Source: Podochytrium sp. JEL0797 (taxonomy: Eukaryota; Chytridiomycota; Chytridiomycetes; Chytridiales; Chytriomycetaceae). Taken from it: DNA of 43,941 nt. Below, one piece after another: positions 31,901 through 43,520 of this stretch. The position numbers and the translations under genes are program-made. The stretch covers positions 1-43,941 of the forward strand of contig JADGJG010000105.1 in assembly GCA_027596195.1 (NCBI GenBank), read 5' to 3'. The notes under the pieces are model-generated. The model did no database searches. It was given only the letters and a program-made list of their open reading frames with translations, and was not told where the DNA came from. Positions within the stretch are counted from its first letter, which is position 1; every line of letters begins with the position of its first letter.

Positions 31901-34900
31901 GAAAACCCGCATTATCAATACAAAACCGAGAGATCCAAAGCAGCCAGCCTTGCGCTTTCCATGCTGAATGCACGCACCGGATTTCAAGAGACTTGCTCCC
32001 AATTGATGTGTTATTTCCTGCTTGGAGTTCGAGACCCGTCTCAATATGGCCCATTTGTCTTCTCACATCCGTACCTCCTTTTGAATATTTCCAAGGGTTT
32101 ATCAGCATGTGGCTTGCCAACTTATTTCTCTCGATCGCCAAAATCCACTGAATCACCCATTGACGAAGAAAACGACTTGCCCGAAGAAGAGGAAGAACAG
32201 GAAACACAAGAGGTGCCGGATAGAAACGAAGAGGAAGAGATTGAGAAAGAGAGAAACGCAAATGACGCCGAAAACGAGGAAGATGGGGATCAAGGACAAT
32301 CCATCAACGTGACGCTGGCCCAGATGCGAAATGAATTCATTAATTCCGAACAAGATGATCTTGCCGCCGACACAAAACAAATCAGTTATTCAGTGTACAC
32401 ATCGCGTCCTGACGGTCCCTTATTTGCGGAAGTTGGTTGGGTTCCATTCTATGAAGCGTGGCATTTAACGAAATTGCCAAAAAAGAAAGTGAACGCGGAC
32501 CTGGAAGAAATTGAACCCAATCTCGAAGGAAAACATTTACTTCAACCGCTTCATCGGCTTTCCAAAACATTCCATGTTATCCTCAACAAGATTGACACTA
32601 CTGTTGTCAAAATCGGGCCGCGCTTACCAAAACTTGATTGGCGCGACAATTTGCAACCACAGACTCCAACAACTGAATTCTATGCAAACATGATCCTCAT
32701 CATGTTCAAACCACACCAAACTGTAGAGGATCTCAAAGGGGGCCAACCCACTTTCTGGCGGGCATTCATTGCTTGGGACAAATCGACGGCAGCTATTCAA
32801 TATATGGATCATTCAGCTGATTACCACTACTCAAGAGAATTAATGGCAACCAACCAAGGCGCAGAATATGAGAAAGCATTCGCTGATGCGCTCAACGCGG
32901 ACCCCGACTTTCCACGTGCCACAAATGCCGATGCTGCCCCTCCAATACCAGATGAAGACGATTCCAATAATTACGAGGAAGTTCCGTATGATATCGATGC
33001 CAATGTGAATATTGAGGTGAACGACTTTTACGAAAAGCAACTGTTGGATATTCCCGGCATCACAGATACCCTTGCTGCGTTGACCAGCCACCCCGAAGCC
33101 ACGTCAATTGATTGCGCGGAATTTACAATTCCAATAGAGCAGATTAATACGCGACTTAAACGTCAAGCAGAGATCAACCGCCCAACTCCACTGCCACCAA
33201 CTACAGACCCAGCCGAAGGTGCCTCTCCTAGACATAGCATTTACACAGCCTATCCACTTTTCGCTGGGCGTGTCACGTTATACGAGGAAGCGCAGAAACG
33301 AGTTCCATATGACGCCGCTGCCGTTGCAGAAACACGAATATTAAAAACTCCAATTCCACCTCCCACCGAAATGCCTTTCCTGTCAGCCGAAAAAATATCT
33401 CGAATGCACACACTCAACTCAAAACAACACCATATTTTCATGGAATACGCGACTGTGTTGATTTCAGCATTTCGCGATGACGACACGGAAAATCGTTCCG
33501 CGAACCAACCGGATGCGCCAGATATTGCGTCAAAACTGAATCCAAATCTGTTTCAAAAAGCAACTCAACTTCTCAAGAAACTGTATGGTGAAGGTGGAAC
33601 TGGGAAATCGCAAGTCATCAAATCACTTCAATATTTGGCTTGCAATTGGCTCCGACCCGAAACTGTCATCACAGTCGCGTTCACAAACGCAGCTGCAGCT
33701 CAATGCAATGGTCTCACATTGCATGATGCTGCTGGGTTAGCGGGAATCTCCTTAAAATACAAAGACCTGGCCAAGAATCCTTTCGTTGAACTTCGTATCA
33801 AATGTGCCAAACTCATTATTATTGATGAACTGAGTATGATTCCGCAAGCTTTGTTTGGTGTCTTTCATTCTCGATTTCAATCACTAAGCTCTGATGGGAA
33901 TCACCGCTATGTATTTGGAGGAAAACATGTCTTGCTCTGTGGCGACTGGCTACAAATTCCTCCTGGTATGATTCATTCTACTACCCGCTCCCATTTTACT
34001 TACTAATTTTTATCCACAGTGAAAAGCCTTTCTTTGTTTCGCGACCCAAAAGATTTGACAGATGACAAGGCCATCCTAGGTTACCAAGTATACCATTTAT
34101 TTGGCTTGGGTGCCATCTTGGACGAAAATATGCGCGCCATGAACGATCCAGACTTTGCCCGATTCTTGGTCAAACTCCGAGAGGGAGACTATGACCCCGA
34201 GATGCTTGCATACTTCAACTCGCGCGTCATTTCTCGCAAAAATAAGCAAAAATTCTTGGACTCTACAGCTCCATTCAAGCTAAGCATTACTGGCCTCAAT
34301 GTAGACCGTGTTGCCATCAATTGGAAAGCCACGCAGCTGGCCGCACAAGCAGGAAAACAGGAATTGATTCAATTTGATGCACAACCTATTGGAAACCCAG
34401 ATGCTCTTGAAGGCTTCATGCATTTATCGGAAGCAGCGACATCAAATATATGCCTTCGAATGCAGATTGCCAAGAACACCCAAATTGTATTCTCGCGTTC
34501 CGAAATTACTCAAAAGGCACATGGAATTTCCAAAGAAACTGTTGGTCACGTAGTGGGTTGGCGATTGAAACCAGGAACGAAGTCTGAAATCAGATTTCTT
34601 CCTGGCGGAAATCAGCAGTTCACTCATCTTTTCTCTCCGCCCGACATCATTTACGTCCGAATCCTTGACTCCACCACTGTGTATGACACAGATCTTCCCC
34701 CAGGCATATATCCAGTATTGGCACACGAAATGAAGGACGTCAAAATATTGCGCGGTAAAAGGAAACATAAGACTTCCGAAAAACTTTTCGACCACATCCA
34801 TTCAAGGTCCATTCGAGGTTTCAACTTTCATCCTTGTTACGCAATCACTCCTGAAAAGTCGCAAGGAATGACTCTCCAATTCTTGATTCTTGACAACTTT

Positions 34901-36182
34901 GCTACTCGCAAAAACCCACCCATCAACGGAATGTATGTCGCCACTTCACGAGTCAAGCAACAATCGCAGCTTTGGCTCACCACCGCTCTTACGCAACAAA
35001 CATTCCAACGTCTCTTTGCAATCAACAAAGATGCTTACGCTGAAATGATGCGTGAAGAAGATCCTGAATGGCGCGTACGTACTTATGGGAATGAAACCTC
35101 GAAAGGGAACTCCAAAGGCAAGGGAAAAGGGAATCAAAATCCTCCACCAAATCCAACAGGCCAACCCCCCCAAAGACAACCACAAGATATTGACCCGCTC
35201 CTATTTGGACCTGTACCTGGTAAGTTTCCTTTTTTTTTTTATTTGGCCAATCGAGAATATATGCTTTAAATTTCATTCTTTAGTCATGGCAGGCCCATCT
35301 CATCGCAACAACACCTGTTATCTTACATCTCTGACTGTGGCCCTCTCTGCAGTAGCGGCTGCAGCCCCAACTCATCTACAACTCCCATCTGTTCTAACAC
35401 CTGCACATTCCGAAATGCTGATAGTTCAAATGCTACAACACTTCATCCAATTGAGCAACTCACCCCCCACTGAGCGACCACAGTTGGTTTCTACTTTTGC
35501 AACCACATTTTCCACCTGGGTCACGGAAACTATACAGAAATACGAATTTAATGCTTATGGGAATCCATTCGAAGTCCTATTCGAACTGCTGAAACTCGAA
35601 TGCTGTCCAGTCACTCTTAGAGATGCTTTCACGTTTGAACAGACCTCGTATTATTCTTGCCAGAATTGCGAATCAAACCTTCGCACTGCCGTCACTCCAC
35701 GCGAATTACCAGGCTTCCCTATTGCAAACCAACACATTGTTGGAGCAGGTTCTTATAATGCAGAATCAATTCTGACTGCTTTGCACAACACGCTCCAGTG
35801 TGCAAGCAACCAGATGTGCGCGAATTGCAATTCTACTTTAACACACTCTATCCATGTATCCACCATCCCCAAAATCTTATGCTTCCAATCTCCTACAAAT
35901 GCGGCCCAGCATCTTACCGACACTCCCATTATATATCCTCCAGAAATCCAAATTGAAACGCGAAAATGGGAACGAGTATCCGTCATTTATGCAACACATC
36001 CGAGTGGGATGCACTTTTACACCCATTTCGAAAGGAATGGGCAACCCTATATCTACAATGATTTAAAGCAAAGTGGGCTTTACTCAAAAGCGACATCCCC
36101 TCTTCCTGACAGAAATGGGCTGCAAATGTTAAATTTTTATGTCGAAATAGTCAATGCACTGGATGAGGGAGAAGATTTATAA
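25956..36182 (+). CDS. Helitron Rep-helicase fused to a ubiquitin-protease-like domain
   Basis: Predicted exons: 25956-26751, 26800-26952, 27015-27107, 27164-27271, 27338-27607, 27655-28032, 28090-28281, 28342-29102, 29145-30151, 30216-30729, 30790-31692, 31751-33965, 34020-35219 and 35284-36182. Phases agree throughout and give 3,162 residues; the donor at 28033 (GTCAGG) is weak. Order of parts: W-T-x-E repeats and a SAP-like stretch (1-265), acidic short exons, 19-residue basic repeats, a DUF6570-like region (about 890-1200), HUH nuclease with H-M-H (about 1469-1471) and catalytic tyrosines Y-F-T-K-Y (1744, 1748), Pif1 helicase with GEGGTGKS (about 2338), IIIDELSM, GDWLQIPPV and VATSRV, then a USP-like domain with Cys box NNTCYL (C2875), two CxxC pairs and His box GMHFYTHF (about H3107). 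Rep nicks and joins DNA during rolling-circle transposition; the protease role is unknown. Confidence 0.85.
28542..28712 (+). repeat. Three 57-bp coding repeats (basic 19-residue units)
   Basis: Units 28542-28598, 28599-28655 and 28656-28712 encode KE(R/K)RD...(K/E)EQ...K(Q/R), for example KERRDSRTKEQQDAEALKR. Degenerate copies flank them. Similar Arg/Lys-rich tandem repeats ahead of the nuclease region are common in such elements and may bind nucleic acid. Confidence 0.8.
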
Positions 36183-36400
36183 TTTTTTGGTTTCTACATA
36201 AATCAATTCGCTTTTCTCCATGACTAAACCATTCATCCTTCCAAAGGGTTCATTTATTCTAAAAAAAAAAGATTGAATTCTTCCGCTTTACATAATAGTT
36301 TGAATTCCAATTTCCAAAATACGAAAAATTCGCCATTCATTGAAGGTGAAATCATTTCCATTTGTTCTATTTGATACATCATTCATTAGCAAGGCAACAA

Positions 36401-36409
36401 TATAAATAT
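36401..36409 (+). promoter_or_regulatory. TATA-box candidate of the second Helitron gene
   Basis: TATAAATAT, 46 bp upstream of ATG 36455, within a 272-bp A/T-rich gap after the stop of the long gene. The identical sequence occurs at 42093-42101 in element B. It suggests that the second gene has its own promoter. Confidence 0.5.
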
Positions 36410-36454
36410 CCGTTCGAAAATCCACAATCCAAAAATCAATTCACCCCCCCCACA

Positions 36455-37674
36455 ATGTCGTTTCTCCACCACACCAACAAAAAGCCAAACACCAACACCA
36501 CCACCCCTCCTCCATCATCGCCAACAGATCCAGCTTCGAATGCTTCCTTGCCCACTCCCGCTCCTCCACCACGTGCTACTACTACCAACTCCAAAACTCC
36601 AGTTCATGGACGCCGTGCTGCTGCCACAACTCCAGCTCCAGCTCCAACAGGTTCTGCTACCACCTCCTCCACTACCACCCCAACACGCGCCGCTAATGCC
36701 ACCACTACAACCACTCCCTCATCTTCCACGACTACACCTCCCACCCAACCTGCAACTGTTCAAACTGTCAGAATCACCCCAGTGAGACGCAACCCCAACT
36801 TTACAACGGTCCTGAACAACTCTACACAGCCTGTGGCCATCCCACTACCTCCCACCCTTCCTCGTGACCCCAACTACTCAAGCTTCAACACCAAAAACAG
36901 CCGTCTCCCAACCTCCCTGAAAACCATCTCCCTCAGCAACCTTGCCGGAGATGGAGTGAAGGAATTGATCACTGCCCGTATGGCTCCAGCCACACTTTCC
37001 TCAGGCCTGCTTCCCACACGCGTAAATGACCCAGGCCGCAATAAAATCAGCTACCACCTCAATAATGGAGAGTACACTCTTCACCTCAACTCAAATGGCT
37101 CCATCACTCAAATCACTTTCCGTATGTTGGCCCTTGTTGCTGGCCTTGGTTTCAACAAAGACACAGGCATGTTGATTCCAATTGGTTTCTCTCACAACCT
37201 CCATACTCACACACTCCCTTTTCATCAGTCGAAATATCTACCAATCGTTCACTCATAGTGCATCCAATCGTTGCTGATGATGGCCACGACCTCCAGAAAT
37301 GGGGCCACACGGTCATGGCTCCCCTTGGCCCCACCTCCCTCTTCCCAGGTACAACAAAAAACGGGACGGAACTCAGATTCAACCATTCAGGAAGGGTTCC
37401 CCTCTACTTTGACATGTTCTCTCATGCATTCGGAAAACACACCTATGACCAGGCCCACACCATCAAAATGAATCGCGAACCTGTTCAAAATGACCTTGTC
37501 GAAATTTTCTTCACAGTCGGCCGTTACCCAAATGGCTCGTATTTCAATGGTGCTTTCAACTTGGTCAATATTGTTTTATTGGCCATTCAAGGGGAAGATC
37601 TGGCAGATGGTCCTTTCGACAATGAGGCTCCAACAAACACTGACATGGCAGAGGATGTTGGCGAAGACCTTTGA
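36455..37674 (+). CDS. Helitron second protein: P/T/S-rich with acidic tail
   Basis: Two exons. Exon 2 is 37259-37674. Exon 1 ends either at 37184 (74-nt intron, GTTTCT donor, 381 residues, preferred because the sequence up to GFNKDTGMLIPI looks coding) or at 37121 (137-nt intron, GTATGT donor, 360 residues); both keep the frame. The first ~105 residues are low-complexity P, T, S and A. The rest is a folded-looking domain rich in beta-type segments (KISYHLNNGEYTLHLNSNG, LVEIFFTVGRYPNGSYF, FNLVNIVLLAI). It ends in an acidic tail (DMAEDVGEDL). No family is recognised. An OB-fold-like core plus acidic C-terminus is typical of single-strand DNA-binding proteins, which some Helitron groups encode, so that role is a guess. 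Confidence 0.6.
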
Positions 37675-37828
37675 CCATTTAATTTACAATGTATAATTTT
37701 GTTTTTTAATTCAAAGTAAAAAAATAAAAAATTTCTGTGCAATGACCACTCACTCCAAATCTGTTGTTCCGGTAAGGACAGTCACCCAACTTGGAGAATT
37801 CATTCATGCAGAGGCGGAACCGCTCCCC

Positions 37829-37847
37829 GCTCGTGGTACCCACGAGC
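37829..37847 (+). other. 3' terminal hairpin of element A
   Basis: Perfect stem GCTCGTGG / CCACGAGC with loop TAC, 16 nt upstream of the 3' boundary at 37863. A short hairpin at this distance is the standard Helitron 3' termination signal. The identical hairpin is at 43521-43539 in element B. Confidence 0.85.
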
Positions 37848-37863
37848 CAGAATTTGAAATCTG

Positions 37864-38249
37864 TCCGGTTACGACTAGTAACTGTTGTAGGACGGAAAAA
37901 TGTCGGGTGCGAGTCGAAAATATTGTGCATTTTATTCGGAATCTGATTGGACTGCCATCCTCCAAAATCGTGTCCGCGCCACACACAAGCCTGCTTGAGA
38001 ATCGCATCAGTGCATCCGCAAGAGGTTCATCGCGAAAGGTCAGTCACCGAAGGAGGGGTCGTGGGAACGAAAGGGAGAGGTAGGAGAGGCCAGGGAAGGA
38101 TGTTGTGGGTGATTCCTCATCATGTCATCAGGTGTTTGATGGCCGATATCTGCTGAACAAATAAAGCGAATCATAATCGGATGCGGGGTGTGCTTGGATA
38201 GATGGTTGGCCAACATGTGTGTCAAAGGACAGGACTGTGCTGTTAAGGG
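37864..38249 (+). repeat. 5' terminal segment of element B (386 bp)
   Basis: Identical by eye to 43556-43941 and about 92% identical to 24724-25109. In B it is followed directly by helicase coding sequence. It contains an ATG (38215) in frame with that coding sequence. Confidence 0.9.
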
Positions 38250-41200
38250 AAAATTCCATGTTATCCTCAACAAGAAAGACACAACTGTTGTCAAAATCGG
38301 ACCACGCTTGCCAAAACTTGATTGGCGTGATGATTTGCAACCAGAGACTTCAACAACCGAATTCTATGCAAGCATGATTCTCATCATGTTCAAACCTCAC
38401 CGAACTGTGGACCATCTCAAAGATGGACAGCTGACATTTTGGCGCGCTCTTGTTGCTTGGGACAAATCTCCTTCGGCCATTCAATATATGGATCATTCTG
38501 CTGATTACCACTACTCACGAGAGCTTATGGCAACCAACCAAGGCGCCGAATATGAAAAAGCTTTTACTGACGCGCACAACGCGGATCCTGACTTCCCACG
38601 TGCCACCAACGCTGATCCAAAACCACCAACACCAGATGATGACGATCCCAACGATTATGAAGTTCTTCCGTATAATCTCGGCGGCGAAGAGAGCATTGAA
38701 ATCAACAACTTTTACGAATCTCAACTGCTGAACATCCCTGGTATTGCAGATACTCTTGCTGCCTTGACCAGCCACCCAGAAGCCACGCCAATTGATTGCT
38801 CGAAATTTACAATTCCAATGGAGCAACTTACGACGCGACTTAAAAATCAAGCAGAGATCAATCACCCCACTCCCTTGCCTCCGACTGCAGACCCCCCCGC
38901 CAATGCCGCTAAAAAACACGACATTTATACTGCCTATCCGGCTGTTGGCGTGCGTGTCACTCTATACAAGGATGCACAGGAAAGACTTCCTTATGATGCT
39001 GCTGCCGTTGCGGCAGAACGAATATTAAAAACTCCAATCCCGAACCCCACCGAAACTCCATTCATGACGGCCGAACGAATCTCTCGAATGCACACACTCA
39101 ACTTGAAGCAGCACCTTATTTTTATGGAATACGCGCTTGCATTGATCTCCGCGTTTCGCGATGATGACACGGAAATTCCTAAAATGAACCAACCAAATGC
39201 CCCCGACATTCAATCAGAATTGAACCCGAATCTTTTTCAGAAAGCAAACCAACTGCTCCAAAAACTCTATGGTGAAGGTGGAACTGGAAAATCCCGAGTC
39301 ATCAAATCACTTCAATACCTTGCTGCCAACTGGCTTCGACCTGAAACTATTATAACAGTTGCATTCACAAACGCAGCTGCAATTCAATGTGACGGCCTCA
39401 CATTTCATGATGCTGCTGGATTGGCTGGAATCTCCCTTGCCTACAAAGATTTGGCCACGAATCCATTCATCCATACCCGAATCAACTGTGCCAAGTTAAT
39501 AATTATCGATGAATTGAGCATGATTCCGCAAGGTTTATTTGGCATTTTCCACTCCCGATTTCAATCCGTTTGCTCCACTGGGAATGACCGCTATGTATTT
39601 GGAGGAAGACATGTTCTTTTATGCGGCGACTGGCTACAAATTCCTCCTGGTACGATTCATTCAATATATGTTTCCCCTTCCTAAATAATTGGGTTTTCAA
39701 TTTAAAAACAGTGAGAAGCCCTTCCTTGTATCGCGACCCAGGCAACTCAAAAGATGACAAGGCCAGTTTGGGTTACCAAGTCTACAGATTATTTGGCTTG
39801 GGTCAAATCTTGGATGAAAACATGCGCGCCATGAACGACCCAGAGTTTGCTAAATTCCTTGTCAGACTCCGTTTGGGACAATATGATGTTGAAATGCTCA
39901 ATTACTTCAATGAGAGAGTTATTACTCTGGAAAATAAGCAACAATTCCTCAACTCTACAGCTCCATTTAAACTCACCATAACTGGCCTCAATAAGGATCG
40001 TGTTTCCATGAACTGGCGAGCCACTCAACTGGCCGCGCAAGCTGGCAACCAGGAATTGATTCAATTTGATGCCCAACCTCTCGGAAGACCAGATGCACTT
40101 GACGGATTCATGCATCTATCCGAAGCAGCGACTTCAAATATATGTCTCCGGATGCAGATTGCCAAGTACACCCAAATTGTCTTCTCCCGCTCCGAAATCA
40201 CCCAAAAGAAGCATGGAATTTCCAAAGAAACGATCGGACATGTGGTGGGTTGGCGATTGAAACCAGGAACAACATGGGAGACCAAATTCCTTCCAGACCA
40301 AGTGCAACAAGTCACCTGCCTTCATACTCAGCCTGATATCATTTACGTCCGAATCCTTGGCTCCACAACCGTTTATGACCCAGAACTCCCACCTGGTGTT
40401 TATCCAGTCATGGCTCACGAAATTACGAGCCTCAAGTTAACACGCGGTCAAAAGAGACACAAAACATCCAAGATGCTTATCGACCAAATTCATTCAAGGT
40501 CCATTCGTGGGTTCAACTTTCATCCTTGTTACGCCATTACTCCCGAAAAGTCGCAGGGGATGACGCTCGAATTCCTGATTCTCGACGACTTTGCCACACG
40601 CAAAACCCCTCCAACGAATGGAATGTATGTAGCCACTTCAAGAGTCAAGCAACAATCGCAGCTTTGGCTCACCACCGCTCTTACGCAACAAACATTCCAA
40701 CGTCTCTTTGCAATCAACAAAGATGCTTACGCTGAAATGATGCGTGAAGAAGATCCTGAATGGCGCGTACGTACTTATGGGAATGAAACCTCGAAAGGGA
40801 ACTCCAAAGGCAAGGGAAAAGGGAATCAAAATCCTCCACCAAATCCAACAGGCCAACCCCCCCAAAGACAACCACAAGATATTGACCCGCTCCTATTTGG
40901 ACCTGTACCTGGTAAGTTTCCTTTTTTTTTTTATTTGGCCAATCGAGAATATATGCTTTAAATTTCATTCTTTAGTCATGGCAGGCCCATCTCATCGCAA
41001 CAACACCTGTTATCTTACATCTCTGACTGTGGCCCTCTCTGCAGTAGCGGCTGCAGCCCCAACTCATCTACAACTCCCATCTGTTCTAACACCTGCACAT
41101 TCCGAAATGCTGATAGTTCAAATGCTACAACACTTCATCCAATTGAGCAACTCACCCCCCACTGAGCGACCACAGTTGGTTTCTACTTTTGCAACCACAT

Positions 41201-41874
41201 TTTCCACCTGGGTCACGGAAACTATACAGAAATACGAATTTAATGCGTATGGGAATCCATTTGAAGTCCTATTCGAACTGCTGAAACTCGAATGCTGTCC
41301 AGTCACTCTTAGAGATGCTTTCACGTTTGAACAGACCTCGTATTATTCTTGCCAGAATTGCGAATCAAACCTTCGCACTGCCGTCACTCCACGCGAATTA
41401 CCAGGCTTCCCTATTGCAAACCAACACATTGTTGGAGCAGGTTCTTATAATGCAGAATCAATTCTGACTGCTTTGCAGAACACGCTCCAGTGTGCAAGCA
41501 ACCAGATGTGCGCGAATTGCAATTCAACTTTAACACACTCTATCCATGTATCCACCATCCCCAAAATCTTATGCTTCCAATCTCCTACCAATGCAGCCCA
41601 GCATCTTACCGACACTCCCATTATATATCCTCCAGAAATCCAAATTGAAACGCGAAAATGGGAACGAGTATCCGTCATTTATGCAACCCATCCGAGTGGG
41701 ATGCACTTTTACACCCATTTCGAAAGGAACGGGCAACCCTATATCTACAATGATTTAAAGCAAAGTGGGCTTTACTCAAAAACGACCTCCCCTATTCCTG
41801 ACAGAAATGGGCTGCAAATGTTGAATTTTTATGTCGAAATAGTCAATGCACTGGATGAGGGAGAAGATTTGTAA
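38215..41874 (+). CDS. Truncated helicase-USP-like protein of element B
   Basis: Exons 38215-39649, 39712-40911 and 40976-41874, phases intact, 1,177 residues from an ATG inside the 5' terminal segment (MCVKGQDCAVKGK, then helicase sequence FHVILNKKD). The upstream frame is open further, to about 38188. Pif1 motifs are complete: GEGGTGKS (39271-39294), IIIDELSM, GDWLQIPPV, SQGMTLEFLILD and VATSRV. The C-terminal protease-like domain keeps NNTCYL, both CxxC pairs and GMHFYTHF. No HUH nuclease part is present. The first ~800 residues are clearly diverged from element A, while the rest is nearly identical. The absence of stops in the diverged part suggests selection on the helicase before or after the deletion. 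Confidence 0.75.
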
Positions 41875-42146
41875 TTTTTTGGTTTCTACATAAATCAATT
41901 CGCTTTTCTCCATGACAAAACCATTCATCCTTCCAAAGGGTTCATTTATTCTAAAAAAAAAAGATTGAATTCTTCCGCTTTACATAATAGTTTGAATTCC
42001 AATTTCCAAAATACGAAAAATTCGCCATTCATTGAAGGTGAAATCATTTCCATTTGTTCTATTTGATACATCATTCATTAGCAAGGCAACAATATAAATA
42101 TCCGTTCGAAAATCCACAATCCAAAAATCAATTCACCCCCCCCACA

Positions 42147-43366
42147 ATGTCGTTTCTCCACCACACCAACAAAAAGCCAAACACCAACACCACCACCCCT
42201 CCTCCATCATCGCCAACAGATCCAGCTTCGAATGCTTCCTTGCCCACTCCCGCTCCTCCACCACGTGCTACTACTACCAACTCCAAAACTCCAGTTCATG
42301 GACGCCGTGCTGCTGCCACAACTCCAGCTCCAGCTCCAACAGGTTCTGCTACCACCTCCTCCACTACCACCCCAACACGCGCCGCTAATGCCACCACTAC
42401 AACCACTCCCTCATCTTCCACGACTACACCTCCCACCCAACCTGCAACTGTTCAAACTGTCAGAATCACCCCAGTGAGACGCAACCCCAACTTTACAACG
42501 GTCCTGAACAACTCTACACAGCCTGTGGCCATCCCACTACCTCCCACCCTTCCTCGTGACCCCAACTACTCAAGCTTCAACACCAAAAACAGCCGTCTCC
42601 CAACCTCCCTGAAAACCATCTCCCTCAGCAACCTTGCCGGAGATGGAGTGAAGGAATTGATCACTGCCCGTATGGCTCCAGCCACACTTTCCTCAGGCCT
42701 GCTTCCCACACGCGTAAATGACCCAGGCCGCAATAAAATCAGCTACCACCTCAATAATGGAGAGTACACTCTTCACCTCAACTCAAATGGCTCCATCACT
42801 CAAATCACTTTCCGTATGTTGGCCCTTGTTGCTGGCCTTGGTTTCAACAAAGACACAGGCATGTTGATTCCAATTGGTTTCTCTCACAACCTCCATACTC
42901 ACACACTCCCTTTTCATCAGTCGAAATATCTACCAATCGTTCACTCATAGTGCATCCAATCGTTGCTGATGATGGCCACGACCTCCAGAAATGGGGCCAC
43001 ACGGTCATGGCTCCCCTTGGCCCCACCTCCCTCTTCCCAGGTACAACAAAAAACGGGACGGAACTCAGATTCAACCATTCAGGAAGGGTTCCCCTCTACT
43101 TTGACATGTTCTCTCATGCATTCGGAAAACACACCTATGACCAGGCCCACACCATCAAAATGAATCGCGAACCTGTTCAAAATGACCTTGTCGAAATTTT
43201 CTTCACAGTCGGCCGTTACCCAAATGGCTCGTATTTCAATGGTGCTTTCAACTTGGTCAATATTGTTTTATTGGCCATTCAAGGGGAAGATCTGGCAGAT
43301 GGTCCTTTCGACAATGAGGCTCCAACAAACACTGACATGGCAGAGGATGTTGGCGAAGACCTTTGA
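42147..43366 (+). CDS. Second protein of element B, P/T/S-rich with acidic tail
   Basis: Copy of 36455-37674 shifted by 5,692 bp, with the same two-exon structure (42147-42876 or 42147-42813, and 42951-43366). No difference in the coding sequence was noticed, so both copies would make the same protein. The P/T/S-rich start, beta-rich core (VEIFFTVGRYPNGSYFNG) and acidic C-terminus are all kept. Its upstream TATAAATAT lies at 42093-42101. Retention of this gene in a nuclease-less element suggests that it is either useful in cis or merely part of the recently copied 3' block. Confidence 0.6.
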
Positions 43367-43520
43367 CCATTTAATTTACAATGTATAATTTTGTTTTTTA
43401 ATTCAAAGTAAAAAAATAAAAAATTTCTGTGCAATGACCACTCACTCCAAATCTGTTGTTCCGGTAAGGACAGTCACCCAACTTGGAGAATTCATTCATG
43501 CAGAGGCGGAACCGCTCCCC

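Larger units (their letters stand above)
24724..37863 (+). mobile_element. Full-length Helitron-type element A (13.1 kb)
   Basis: Both boundaries come from sequence comparison. The 5' end TCCGGTTACGACTAG is shared with 37864 and 43556. The 3' end is where the next element's 5' end begins. A perfect hairpin (stem GCTCGTGG, loop TAC) lies 16 nt before the 3' boundary. No terminal inverted repeats were found. The element carries a multi-exon Rep-helicase-protease gene (25956-36182) and a second gene (36455-37674). The left flank is A, as expected for insertion between A and T, but the last bases are ATCTG, not the canonical CTRR, so it may be a variant subgroup. The element is followed directly by element B in the same orientation. 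Confidence 0.85.
34950..38249 (+). repeat. 3.3-kb near-identical direct repeat, unit 1
   Basis: Matches 40642-43941 at a constant offset of 5,692 bp with about 15 differences noticed, nearly all within the protease-like exon and just after it. It spans the end of the helicase, the protease-like domain, the second gene, the 3' hairpin and the next element's 5' segment. To the left of 34950 identity drops abruptly to about 80%. Confidence 0.9.

Noticed and set aside
35052..35269. Protease-like protein starting upstream at 35052 with continuous reading into the helicase exon
   Set aside because: That frame overlaps helicase coding sequence in another frame and reads through an intron with GTAAGT and TTTAG; the spliced in-frame fusion explains both copies better.
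32153..35276. Minus-strand open frames across the helicase exons of element A and their copies in B
   Set aside because: They are antisense to conserved Pif1 motifs and have no signatures of their own.
24724..38249. LTR retrotransposon, with the 386-bp segments as long terminal repeats
   Set aside because: No reverse transcriptase, integrase or gag motif lies between them, no primer-binding site is evident, and the enclosed gene is an HUH nuclease plus Pif1 helicase. The hairpin just before 37864 shows that the second copy is the 5' end of the next element.
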